Assembly (NCBI RefSeq): GCF_017676345.1
Contig: NZ_JAFFZM010000004.1
Location: 306,554-370,553, forward strand
DNA from: Streptomyces smyrnaeus
Lineage (GTDB): Bacteria > Actinomycetota > Actinomycetes > Streptomycetales > Streptomycetaceae
Reading direction: 5' to 3'
Length of the DNA stretch: 64,000 nucleotides
Below are positions 27,220 through 34,984 of the stretch, in pieces. Under the pieces are notes generated by a model. The model saw only the letters and a program-made list of their open reading frames with translations, had not been told where the DNA came from and searched no databases. Each line of letters starts with the position of its first letter. The stretch's first letter is position 1. The translations under genes and the position numbers were made by a program.

Positions 27220-28056
27220 TCAGCGAGCTCCGGCCTGCGCGGGGACCGGCAGCGGGGAGGCACATGCGGGGCATTTGAGCTGGATCTCAAGAAGGAGCCG
27301 GGTGAGGCTCTCGATGCCTGGCGGGCCGAAGGAGACCGTCATCGCGATCTCGGCGCTGATCCGGTAGGAGTCCTCGTTGCGGACGTCCGTGAACCACCAC
27401 AGGACCGGGGTCAGTGCGCCGAGCTGGGCGGGAAGCTCCTTCTCGTGCTGCATGGCCCAGCGGTAGAGGTCGGTGAGCTGCTTGAAGCGCTGTTCCGAGG
27501 GAGTGGGTCGCAGATCGAACTGTGTGCGGGCGATCCGGTCCCCGTGATCGAGGGAGGCCTGCTCCGCCTTGCTCCACTCCTCGTCGTGCCGGGGACGTGA
27601 GGTGAGGCGGCCGGCCGCCAGGTTCGTCAGGTAGCTGGACCAGCGCAGGGCACCGGGGTTGCCGTACACGTCCGCTTCCGGATCGAGTCCGTGGGCGAGT
27701 CCCCGTTCCATCGCCTCCAGCAGGCCCGCGTTCGTCACCGACATCCAGGTGCCCGGACCGCCGACGCCCCGATCGCGCGCGGCTGACATCACGCCGACGA
27801 TCGCGGCCCAGCGCCGGAAGCCCGGTTCGAATGCCGGTCCGTGCTGCTGCTGCAGGTCGCGGACCATCTCCACCCGTTCGGCCATGGGCACGGGCTCAAG
27901 CTCGGCCAGGTCGCAACGCAGTGTTGTCGCGCAGTCCCCCGGCGGGGCCTGGAGAGCGGCGGCGGAGGCGACCGGTACGGGCCCGGCCAACATGGCCAGC
28001 AACGTCAGCGCCATCACGACGACCTGAACGGACCACGACCGTTGACTCCTGCGCAT
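27220..28056 (-). CDS. Secreted protein of unknown function within the gene cluster
   Basis: The 278-residue product starts at the ATG at 28056 behind AAAGGGAGCC and has a signal peptide: RRSQR, then the hydrophobic core VVVMALTLLAMLAG, with cleavage around PVASA. The mature domain is helical and acidic/aromatic, with GTWMSVTNAGLLEAMERGL and WWFTDVRNEDSYRISAEIAM as its most protein-like stretches. Four cysteines occur in two pairs: one near the mature N-terminus (DCATTLRCDL), the other near the end (KCPAC). I do not recognise the family. It lies between the decarboxylase and EctC-like genes on the same strand, so it belongs to the cluster by position. Confidence 0.72.
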   Translation of the reverse strand: MRRSQRSWSVQVVVMALTLLAMLAGPVPVASAAALQAPPGDCATTLRCDLAELEPVPMAERVEMVRDLQQQHGPAFEPGFRRWAAIVGVMSAARDRGVGGPGTWMSVTNAGLLEAMERGLAHGLDPEADVYGNPGALRWSSYLTNLAAGRLTSRPRHDEEWSKAEQASLDHGDRIARTQFDLRPTPSEQRFKQLTDLYRWAMQHEKELPAQLGALTPVLWWFTDVRNEDSYRISAEIAMTVSFGPPGIESLTRLLLEIQLKCPACASPLPVPAQAGAR

Positions 28057-28260
28057 AGGGCTCCCTTTCCAGGGACCGCCGTGCGCCGCCCTGTGTCCCA
28101 TTCCAGCAGGCTCCCCCTGAACTGACCGGAAGACACGCCGAGTTGGTGCCCCACATCGTTGGTTCGGCGTCCCGAAGGGGGCGCGCGGAACTGCGCAGCT
28201 GGCCGTATCCTTCCTGCAGCTGATGGGCGTCAGGTCAGAGGGCGCCCCCGCCCCCTTCCG

Positions 28261-29463
28261 TCAACCGGACTCGGCGAGTCGGTCCATCCAAGGAGAAGGC
28301 GTCCCGGTGCCCTCCAGCTCGTCGCAGAGGCGATCGACGTGCTCCTCGGTGACATGCGGCATGGCGATCAGGTGCACACGTTCGCCCACGTGGAGCAAGT
28401 TCCACCGGCGGCAGGTGGCATGGTCGGGAGCGTCGAAGAGAACGGTGTTGCTCCCCGGTACGCGAACAGGGTGCCGACCGCAGTCGCGGAGGCGGTCGGC
28501 TGCGTACTCGGCCACCCGCACGCACCGGCGTACGCGTTCAGCCAGGCCCTGGCGTCCGAGCCTGCGCAGTTCCTGCCACAGCAGGATCGGGCACAAGGCG
28601 TCCCGTGACCCGCTGATGGTGTCGTCGTCCGCTCCCACTGCCGCGTCGTGCACCCGGATGCGCTCCACATCGCCGGGGCGGGCCAGGGCGATGCCGCAGG
28701 GAACCGGCGAACCGATCATCTTGTGCCCGCTTATGGCGATGGAGTCGGCACCGTCGGCGAACCCCCAGGGCACCGGGCGCGGGCCGAGCGCTGCCAGCAG
28801 GCCGCCGAACGCCCCGTCCGCGTGCAGATGCGCCCGGTCGATGCCCACCTCCGTCAGGACACGGTGGATCCCGCGCAGGTCGTCGACGGCTCCTTCCTCG
28901 GTGCTTCCGATCGTGGCGACGACCATGGCCGCCTTCGTACGGTGCTGCTGACACGCCGAGCGGAACGCCGACAGGTCCATGGCCCCGGTCTCGTCCGTGG
29001 CCACTCCGACGTATTCCATACGCAGGATGCGGGCAATCTTCGGAACGGAGTAGTGGGCGCGCGCCGACGCGTACAGAACGGCGTCGGGATGGCGCTCCCG
29101 GCCGAGATAGGCGCCGAACAGATTGCTCTCCGTCCCGCCGTTCGTCATGTACCCGAACGCCCCTCCGGCAGGTGCTCCGGCGAGCTGGGCGAAGAAATCG
29201 ACAACGGCCCGCTCGAAGTACTTGCTGTGCAGGTGGTAGTCCGTACTGGCGCACGGACTACCGGCGTTGTTGCCGTGCACGGCCAGGTACTGGGCCAGGT
29301 CGCGGTAGTCGAAGTCCAGGTTGACGGGGAAGCCGACCATGTAGTCCTGTGCTCGGCGCATCTCGTCGGCGAGCGCGCGCAGTAGGGCGACGTCACCCGC
29401 CCGCTCTGCAGGGCCGCGGGGCTGCTCGCCGATGGCAAGGTCTTCCTCCAGCGGGATCACCAT
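28261..29463 (-). CDS. PLP-dependent amino acid decarboxylase (histidine decarboxylase-like, group II)
   Basis: The 400-residue protein has the group II decarboxylase features: YHLHSKYFERAVVDFFAQLAG, GYMTNGGTESNLFG (phosphate contacts), the histidine that stacks on the PLP ring in ASARAHYSVPKIAR, the Asp in HADGAFGG, and the PLP lysine in AISGHKMIG (about residue 247). Closest in pattern to bacterial histidine decarboxylase (SVSGHK). I start at the ATG at 29463, giving MVIPLEEDL; the 25 residues upstream lack homology. Expected reaction: amino acid to amine plus CO2. In the cluster it would supply the amine partner. The substrate (His or another aromatic amino acid) needs biochemical proof. 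Confidence 0.87.
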   Translation of the reverse strand: MVIPLEEDLAIGEQPRGPAERAGDVALLRALADEMRRAQDYMVGFPVNLDFDYRDLAQYLAVHGNNAGSPCASTDYHLHSKYFERAVVDFFAQLAGAPAGGAFGYMTNGGTESNLFGAYLGRERHPDAVLYASARAHYSVPKIARILRMEYVGVATDETGAMDLSAFRSACQQHRTKAAMVVATIGSTEEGAVDDLRGIHRVLTEVGIDRAHLHADGAFGGLLAALGPRPVPWGFADGADSIAISGHKMIGSPVPCGIALARPGDVERIRVHDAAVGADDDTISGSRDALCPILLWQELRRLGRQGLAERVRRCVRVAEYAADRLRDCGRHPVRVPGSNTVLFDAPDHATCRRWNLLHVGERVHLIAMPHVTEEHVDRLCDELEGTGTPSPWMDRLAESG

Positions 29464-29578
29464 GAGTTCTGCTCCTTGGTTCGGGTGCCGGGGTTGGCTG
29501 CGGAACGGCGGAGAAGCCGGGGGGCTTCGACAGCGCAACCCAACCCTCCCCGGCCTCCCCGGCGGGCGACCGGAAACC

Positions 29579-30829
29579 TCAGGTCCCGGGGTCGACCGGG
29601 CCGGCGGCTGCGGATTGTGCGGCGGCTTTCAGCACGGACAGTGCCTGGTGGGTGTTGAGACGCGGATCGCACAAGCTGCGGTACCGCTGCGGGTCCGGCC
29701 CCGCCGCGCGCTGCGGAATGCACTCGGTCACCTCACCGGGAGTGGCTTCAAGGTGCACACCTCCCGGAACGCTGCCGGCACGGCTCACACAGCGGTGGAA
29801 GCGCTGGAGTTCGGCAGTGATCTCTTCCACCAGACGGGTCTTGAGACCCTGGCGGCGGTGGGTGTTGGCGTGCATCGGATCGCACATCCACACCACCGGA
29901 TGCCCCGCGTCCCGCACGGCTGAGACCAGGGGCGGAAGGCATGTGAGCACCTGGTCCGCCCCCATCCGGGCGATCAGGGTCAGCCGACCCGGGGCGCGAG
30001 CGGGGTTGAGCGTCTCGCACAGCTCCACGACCTCGTCCGGAGCAGCGGAAGGACCCACTTTGCAGGCCACGGGATTGATGACCGAGGCCAGCAACCGCAC
30101 GTGTGCGCCTTCTGGCTGGCGAGTGCGCTCTCCCACCCACGGCCAGTGCGTCGAGGCCAGCAGAAAGCGGCCGTCGGCGTCGCGGCGGAGCAGCGGCAGC
30201 TCGTAGTCCAGGACGAGTGCCTCATGAGAGGCCCAGACCCGCGGCTGGCCGGCAGGCCCGGTGCTGAGCCGCCTCGTCTCCGCCAGCACCTGGCGCGCGC
30301 TCCGGTAGCACTCGAGCATATGGTCGGCGAGGTGACGACGGCTGCGTTCCCCGGCCTCCGGGCGGTTGACCATGTGACCGCGGTAGACGGCCAGTCGGCG
30401 CCCGGCCACTGTCTCGGACGGCTGCGAGCGGGGCTTCGCGTACTGTCCGGCCATCCTGCCGACCCGTACGGCGGGCGTCCCTGTCACCGACTGCCACACG
30501 CCCGCCAGAGCGTCGATCAGGCCCACCATCCGCCGGACCCTCTCGGGGGCCGAGTCCTCGGGATGCTCCGCACAGTTGCCGACCTGAACGATGTTGAGGT
30601 CGCCGGCGGCACACCGGGCCAGGACAGCACGCAGCTGACCGACCTCGTCGACGGTGACGAGCCCCGGTGATCCGGCCAGAATCCGCCGGCACTCACGGGC
30701 CCGCGCACCGTCTTCCCATACCGGCTGCTGGAAGGCGGGCAGCCGGTGCCACTGATCCATGTCGTCGTCCGACAAGGAGCGCGGAAACTCGACCGCCGCG
30801 CGGTCTTCCGCCCTCGGCAGCTCAGTCAC
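29579..30829 (-). CDS. Type II DAHP synthase (3-deoxy-7-phosphoheptulonate synthase)
   Basis: The 416-residue enzyme matches class II DAHP synthases: VGRMAGQYAKPRS, the WASHEALVLDYE segment, STHWPWVGERTRQPEGAHV, ACKVGP, LTLIARMGADQV and WMCDPMHANTH. Residues expected to bind PEP, phosphate and metal (the Lys in CKVGP, the Arg in RMGAD, the His and Asp in CDPMHANT) are conserved. The usual GDCAE is GNCAE here, and NPIGVKVGP is NPVACKVGP. The GTG start overlaps the chorismate mutase stop (GTGA, 30826-30829). Role: first step of the shikimate pathway, presumably a cluster-dedicated copy that lifts chorismate supply. Confidence 0.9.
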   Translation of the reverse strand: MTELPRAEDRAAVEFPRSLSDDDMDQWHRLPAFQQPVWEDGARARECRRILAGSPGLVTVDEVGQLRAVLARCAAGDLNIVQVGNCAEHPEDSAPERVRRMVGLIDALAGVWQSVTGTPAVRVGRMAGQYAKPRSQPSETVAGRRLAVYRGHMVNRPEAGERSRRHLADHMLECYRSARQVLAETRRLSTGPAGQPRVWASHEALVLDYELPLLRRDADGRFLLASTHWPWVGERTRQPEGAHVRLLASVINPVACKVGPSAAPDEVVELCETLNPARAPGRLTLIARMGADQVLTCLPPLVSAVRDAGHPVVWMCDPMHANTHRRQGLKTRLVEEITAELQRFHRCVSRAGSVPGGVHLEATPGEVTECIPQRAAGPDPQRYRSLCDPRLNTHQALSVLKAAAQSAAAGPVDPGT

Positions 30830-31272
30830 CGGTAGCTCCGTCCGGTCGTGTCGTTGCCGTCCGCAGCGGCTGCATCGCCGTCCGCGGCCGCTGCATCGCC
30901 GTTCGCAGCCGCTACGGAGGGACCGCCTCCGCGACACAGGAGCAGGACAGCTCCGGCGACGTGTTCGCCTTTCGTGCCGAGGCCGCTGCGGAAGTGCTGT
31001 CGCACCCTGTCCTCACGGGCGGGCGCGATCCGGGCACCTCGCTGCCCGATCCTCGCCTTCTGCACCTGCCGCGACAGCTGCGCCCGGCGGCGCAGCAGTT
31101 CGATCACGGCGCTGTCGATCTCGTCGATGGACCGGCGGAGCTCTGCGATGCGGGCTTCCGCCAACGGCTGCGAGGCGTCCTCCGGCTGTGATGTGACCTC
31201 GGGCTTTGACAAGGCCTCGGACCGGTGCTGGTTCCGGCATTCGCCCGGTCGACGCTGAGGCGTGTACGGCAT
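30826..31272 (-). CDS. AroQ-type chorismate mutase
   Basis: The core (residues about 38-110 of 148) is the AroQ helix bundle: IAELRRSIDEIDSAVIELLR, then RAQLSRQVQKARIG and a C-terminal helix. It has the typical Arg, Arg and Lys catalytic positions in LRRSID, RRRAQL and QKARIG. The family includes isochorismate-pyruvate lyase (salicylate formers), so lyase activity is possible, but no isochorismate synthase is present and prephenate formation is more likely. The N-terminal 37 residues are unstructured. The C-terminus ends in a 7-residue repeat (NGDAAAA, DGDAAAA, DGND) encoded by a 21-bp tandem repeat. Coupled to the DAHP synthase by a 4-base overlap; first gene of the minus-strand cluster. The ATG at 31272 is chosen over the upstream ATG at 31338 because it lies closest to the domain. 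Confidence 0.88.
   Translation of the reverse strand: MPYTPQRRPGECRNQHRSEALSKPEVTSQPEDASQPLAEARIAELRRSIDEIDSAVIELLRRRAQLSRQVQKARIGQRGARIAPAREDRVRQHFRSGLGTKGEHVAGAVLLLCRGGGPSVAAANGDAAAADGDAAAADGNDTTGRSYR
30856..30915. repeat. 21-bp tandem repeat in the chorismate mutase tail
   Basis: Copies start at 30856, 30877 and 30898 (the last truncated at 30915). Each encodes seven residues of the type (N/D)GDAAAA at the disordered C-terminus of the chorismate mutase. Copies differ by one to three bases. Confidence 0.8.
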
Positions 31273-31493
31273 GACTGGCAGCCTCCGTCTCGCTGCGTGC
31301 TGGTCCTCCCCGTCTACCTGCCTCATGCGACCGGACACCGAGCACGCACGATCGAAGCGTGCGCGCGTTGAAAGCTACGGCGTGGCGGACGGGCAGCAGC
31401 CGCCCCAGCCCCAGGAGGGCACCGCCGTCGGCCGAAGCCATGCCCGAAGACGGCGGTGAGACGGTGGTGAGAGGCGGACGGAAGAATGGAGAC

Positions 31494-31988
31494 ATGCCAC
31501 ACCCACCTGGAAAGCCCCCCGGCTGCCGTCCGTACCGCGTCACCGATTCAGCCGGGTACCTCGCGGGCTTGTGGAGTATCGAGCGCACCGTGATCGACCG
31601 GAGAACGGAGATGGAGGGCTCCTTCCGGGGGAGCGCCGAGTTCCGGGCCGCGGACGCCGCGGGGGCCGCGGGGGCGCCGGAGGGAGCGCTGCTGCACAGG
31701 GAGGAAGGACAGCTCACCTGGGGCGGCCGAACGTATCCGGCCACGCGTGTGCTGCGTCTGCTTCCCCGCCCCGACGGCACAGCCGAGGTCACCTTCGCGG
31801 ACGGCCGCCACTTCCACGAGTTGGACCTGCGCAGCGGTGACTGGTCCGTCGTCCACCCTTGTGCCGCGGACCGGTACGAGGGGCGGTTCACGGTCTGCTC
31901 GCCCGACGAGTGGCACCTTCAGTGGCGGATCACCGGGCCGGCCAAGGACCAGCTTCTCCAATCCGTCTACCGGCGACGCGTTCCCTGA
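31494..31988 (+). CDS. DUF6314 family protein
   Basis: The 164-residue protein matches the actinobacterial DUF6314 pattern: YLAGLWSIERTVIDRR at the start, LLHREEGQLTW, a strand with FADGRHFHELDLRSGDW, VHPCAADRYEGRF and the closing WRITGPAKDQLL. The residues are mostly beta-strands, suggesting a lipocalin-like barrel. Function unknown. I start at the ATG at 31494, which places LAGLWS near residue 22; the frame extends upstream without homology. It diverges from the chorismate mutase, 221 bases away, so the two may share a control region. Confidence 0.85.
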   Translation: MPHPPGKPPGCRPYRVTDSAGYLAGLWSIERTVIDRRTEMEGSFRGSAEFRAADAAGAAGAPEGALLHREEGQLTWGGRTYPATRVLRLLPRPDGTAEVTFADGRHFHELDLRSGDWSVVHPCAADRYEGRFTVCSPDEWHLQWRITGPAKDQLLQSVYRRRVP

Positions 31989-32072
31989 GAGCCGCCCCGA
32001 CCACTTCACCGGACTGCTGCCCGCACCCGATCGGTCGTGCTCCGCAAGCCGCCGAAGAGCACCCAGCGATCC

Positions 32073-32104
32073 CCGGTCACCCCGCGTTCGCGCGGGGTGA
32101 CCGG
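32073..32104 (+). terminator. 14-bp perfect hairpin with TTCG loop
   Basis: CCGGTCACCCCGCG (32073-32086) pairs with the complementary arm (32091-32104) around a TTCG tetraloop. It sits 85 bases after the DUF6314 stop and is the most convincing terminator of the area. Confidence 0.75.
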
Positions 32105-32275
32105 TCACAGTCGCCAAAGCCCTGACCGCCACCTGACGCGCCCCGGGCAGAGCTCCGGGCCACGACAGTGGCGCAGCTCCGCGCCGGCCTGTTGCTCTTG
32201 CCCGAGTTCTTGCTGAGTGGGGGTGAGCTGGAAGGGCGCGGGTAGACGACTGTCAGGACGAGAGGGGGACAGCTG

Positions 32276-32428
32276 GTGGTGTTGGGACCGCAGGGCGCGC
32301 CCACGGGGCCGCTGAAGTACTTCCGGGAAAATCCGTTGAGCCGCCGTGCCGAGTTGTTCTTGTTCAGCGGTATCTTCCTGTTCGGGGTGGGCTTCATGCT
32401 GTTCGGGATCTTCGTACTGGCCCCGTAG
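32276..32428 (+). CDS. Small membrane protein, 50 residues
   Basis: A GTG at 32276 behind GAGAGGGGGAC opens a 50-residue frame ending at the TAG at 32426-32428. The product has a short polar N-terminus with LKYFRENPLSRRAELF, then a single hydrophobic helix (LFSGIFLFGVGFMLFGIFVL). The sharp division into a polar and a membrane part and the strong ribosome binding site support a real gene. Its function is unknown. It ends 23 bases before the convergent MFS gene's stop. Two further GTG/TTG codons (32279, 32282) are alternative starts. Confidence 0.68.
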   Translation: MVLGPQGAPTGPLKYFRENPLSRRAELFLFSGIFLFGVGFMLFGIFVLAP

Positions 32429-32451
32429 GAAGCGGCGCACCCGCCTGCCGG

Positions 32452-33791
32452 TCACCGCTCCAGGTCCTCCTTGGCCCGCTCCGGCAGTCGCAGATACACC
32501 AGTGCCGACAGCAGGCACAGCGCGGTGACGTACCACGGGAAGGCGTCGGGCATCTCCAGCTCTTCGAAGAGCGTGCCGACGTAGGGAGCGGTGCCGCCGA
32601 AGAGGGCCACGGCCAGCGAGTAGGGGAAGCCGATGCCCGCGGCACGCACCCGGGCCGGGAAGACCTCGGCGTTGACCGCGGCTGCGATGGCCGTGTAGCC
32701 CGTGAGCAGCACCATTCCGGCGCACTGCACCAGCAGGAGTGATACGAGAGAATCGCCGACCGCGTGCAGCAGCGGAACGCACACGACGGCGAACCCGATC
32801 GCGAAGGTCAGCAGCAGCGGTTTGCGGCCCACCCGGTCGGACAGCAGCCCGCCCAGTGGCTGCAGCAGCATGAAGAACACCAACGAGATCGTGCCGGCGA
32901 CGAGCGCATCGCCTTTGTCGAGCCCGGCATTGACCTGCGCGTACGTCGGCAGGTACGAGGTCCACACGTAGTAGGCGATCGTCCCGCCGGCTGTGATCCC
33001 GACGATCAGCAGGGACTCGCGGGGGTGGCTGCGCAGCGCGTCGAAGAGCCCGGGACGCGGCCCACCGGCGTGCTTGTCGCTGCGTGTCTCCTGCGCGCCC
33101 CGCCGTACCCAGAAGCCTGCGAGGCTCAGCAGCGCCCCGATCACGAACGGAGCCCGCCAGCCCCACTGGTGCATCTGGCTGTCGTCCAGCGTGGAGACGA
33201 ACAGCGCAGCGACACCGGAGGCGGCCAGTTGGCCCGCTGTCGTCGAGACGTACTGGAAGCTGGAGAACAGCCCGCGGCGGCCCGGGCCGGCCGACTCCAC
33301 CAGGAAGGTCGTGGAGGCGGCGAACTCCCCTCCCACGGACAGCCCTTGCACAAGCCGGGCGATCACCAGCACCACGGCCCGAACGCTCCGGCTGCCGCGT
33401 AGCTGGGGGTGACCGCGACCAGCAGGCTGCTGCCGCCCATGAGCAGGATCGTCAGCGTCAGCGCGGAGCGCCGTCCGGCCCGGTCGGCGACCGCCCCCAA
33501 CAGCAGTCCGCCGACCGGCCGCATGAAGAAGCCGACAGCGAAGACGGCGAAGGTGGACAGCAGCGGAACCAGCGAATTGTCCGCCCCCTTGGGGAAGATC
33601 TCATCCGCGATGTAGACGGCGAGGAACGAGTACGCGAACCAGTCGTACCACTCGACACCGTTCCCGACGGAGGCCGCCAACAGTTGCCGCCCCGACCGCC
33701 GGGGCGACCGGTCGCCTTCGCCCTCGCCCTCCCGCTTTCCCGGCTTCGGCTCCTGGCCCGTCTCCCGCGTCCGCTCCTGCGACTGCGTCAT
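32452..33791 (-). pseudogene. MFS transporter of the metabolite:H+ symporter family, frameshifted
   Basis: The N-terminal part (from the ATG at 33791) begins with MTQSQERTRE and reaches the signature VGNGVEWYDWFAYSFLAVYI of MHS-family symporters, then ends early near 33363. The next frame continues without a gap with VLVIARLVQGLSVGGEFAAS and the remaining helices to 32452. The combined length is 1340 bases, one short of a multiple of three, which fits loss of one base in the run GGGCC-GTGGTG around 33375-33380. The transporter would carry a small carboxylate or osmolyte if intact. It may be a pseudogene or a sequencing error. The 385 bases up to the TetR stop (33792-34176) hold no other gene. 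Confidence 0.82.
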
Positions 33792-34176
33792 CGATGGATG
33801 TCCTCTCCGGCGCTCTTGCTGTGCCACCGGACAACCCGACTCGGCCGCACCTCCATTCCTGCGTACCGGCGCCGTCCCGGCATGCGGACATGGCGCCTGC
33901 GCCGCCGGGCAGGTTGTGGGCTGCCGCGTGGTACCGGGCGGGACACGCACCTGGGCGGCCCGCCTCCGTGGTCCAGCCAGCGCCTGGCGGCTGTCGTCCC
34001 GCTGCCGGCCGGACAGATGTACGCCCGGGCTCCGCCCGCATGTGGACCTGCGCCTGGCGGCCGAGGTCGGCCACGCACCGGCCCCTGTCCTGCCCTGCCC
34101 TGCACGGTGCCGTTCCCGTCGGCAGTGACAGGGGGCGACACCCGTACCCCGGAGCGGGGCGGCTTCACGGCGCCGG

Positions 34177-34788
34177 TCAGTCGGAGGCGGCGCCCCCGGA
34201 AGTGGCGCGGGCGAGGGTGTCCGCCACCGTTGTGCAGGCGAGCCGGGCCACCGCACGCAGCTCCGAGTCCGACGTACCGGCACGGCTCAGCACGGCGAGC
34301 GACTGATTGACCGCGACGACGAACGTGGCCAGTTCGTCGAGCACTTGGGCATCGGCTGCAGAATCCGCCAGCGCCGCGCGTACCCGCCGACGCTGCGTGT
34401 CGAGCAGGTCGCGGACCTTGGCGCTGTTCTCCTGCTCCAGCGTCGCTGACTGCGTGGCGGACTGGGCGACGAGGCACCCGGCGGGGACGGACGGGTCGGC
34501 GATACGGGTCAGGATGACGTCGAAGAAGGCCTCCAACGCCCGCACCGGGTTACCGGGGTGCGCCGCGAGGGCCTGCCCGTACTGCTCGCTGTAGATCGAC
34601 TCGTAACGGTCGAGGCACTGGCGGAACAGGGCGTCCTTGCCGCCGAACGTGCCGTAGAGCGACCCGCGGCCGAGGCCGGTGGCCGAGCACAGGGCACCGA
34701 GCGAGGCATCCGCGTACCCGCGCTGCCAGAACACCCGCATTGCCTGGTCTAGGGCCGCGCCGACATCGAACTGCTTCCGGCCCGACAT
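34177..34788 (-). CDS. TetR-family regulator, AcrR/NemR-like
   Basis: The 203-residue protein has an N-terminal HTH (FDVGAALDQAMRVFWQRGYADASLGALCSATGLG followed by SLYGTFGGKDALF, residues 7-57) and a C-terminal domain resembling TetR_C_16-type with GCLVAQSA. I start at the ATG at 34788 behind AGGAGGTGGGC. The divergent hydrolase at 34985 shares a 196-base control region with a 12-bp palindrome over a promoter (34858-34885), so self-repression and control of the hydrolase are likely. Confidence 0.9.
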   Translation of the reverse strand: MSGRKQFDVGAALDQAMRVFWQRGYADASLGALCSATGLGRGSLYGTFGGKDALFRQCLDRYESIYSEQYGQALAAHPGNPVRALEAFFDVILTRIADPSVPAGCLVAQSATQSATLEQENSAKVRDLLDTQRRRVRAALADSAADAQVLDELATFVVAVNQSLAVLSRAGTSDSELRAVARLACTTVADTLARATSGGAASD

Positions 34789-34857
34789 GCCGCCCACCTC
34801 CTGCTTCACATTGCCATCGGGACCCTACCTGGCTCGTGGAGGGACGAGCCACATCAT

Positions 34858-34885
34858 TGACCGATCGGTCCAAGATGGCTAGCGT
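34858..34885 (+). promoter_or_regulatory. Promoter with overlapping palindrome
   Basis: TTGACC (34858-34863) and TAGCGT (34880-34885) are spaced 16 bases and point toward the hydrolase gene. The perfect palindrome GACCGATCGGTC (34859-34870) covers the -35 element. A TetR dimer bound here would block the promoter; the adjacent TetR protein is the obvious candidate. Confidence 0.6.
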
Positions 34886-34984
34886 GATCGACGAGCGGCC
34901 TCCCACGGCCTCACTCAGGGCGGGCCGGACGGTCGGTGTCGCCCTACGCCCCGAACTGCGGCAATCCCCGCAGAGAGGATCATC

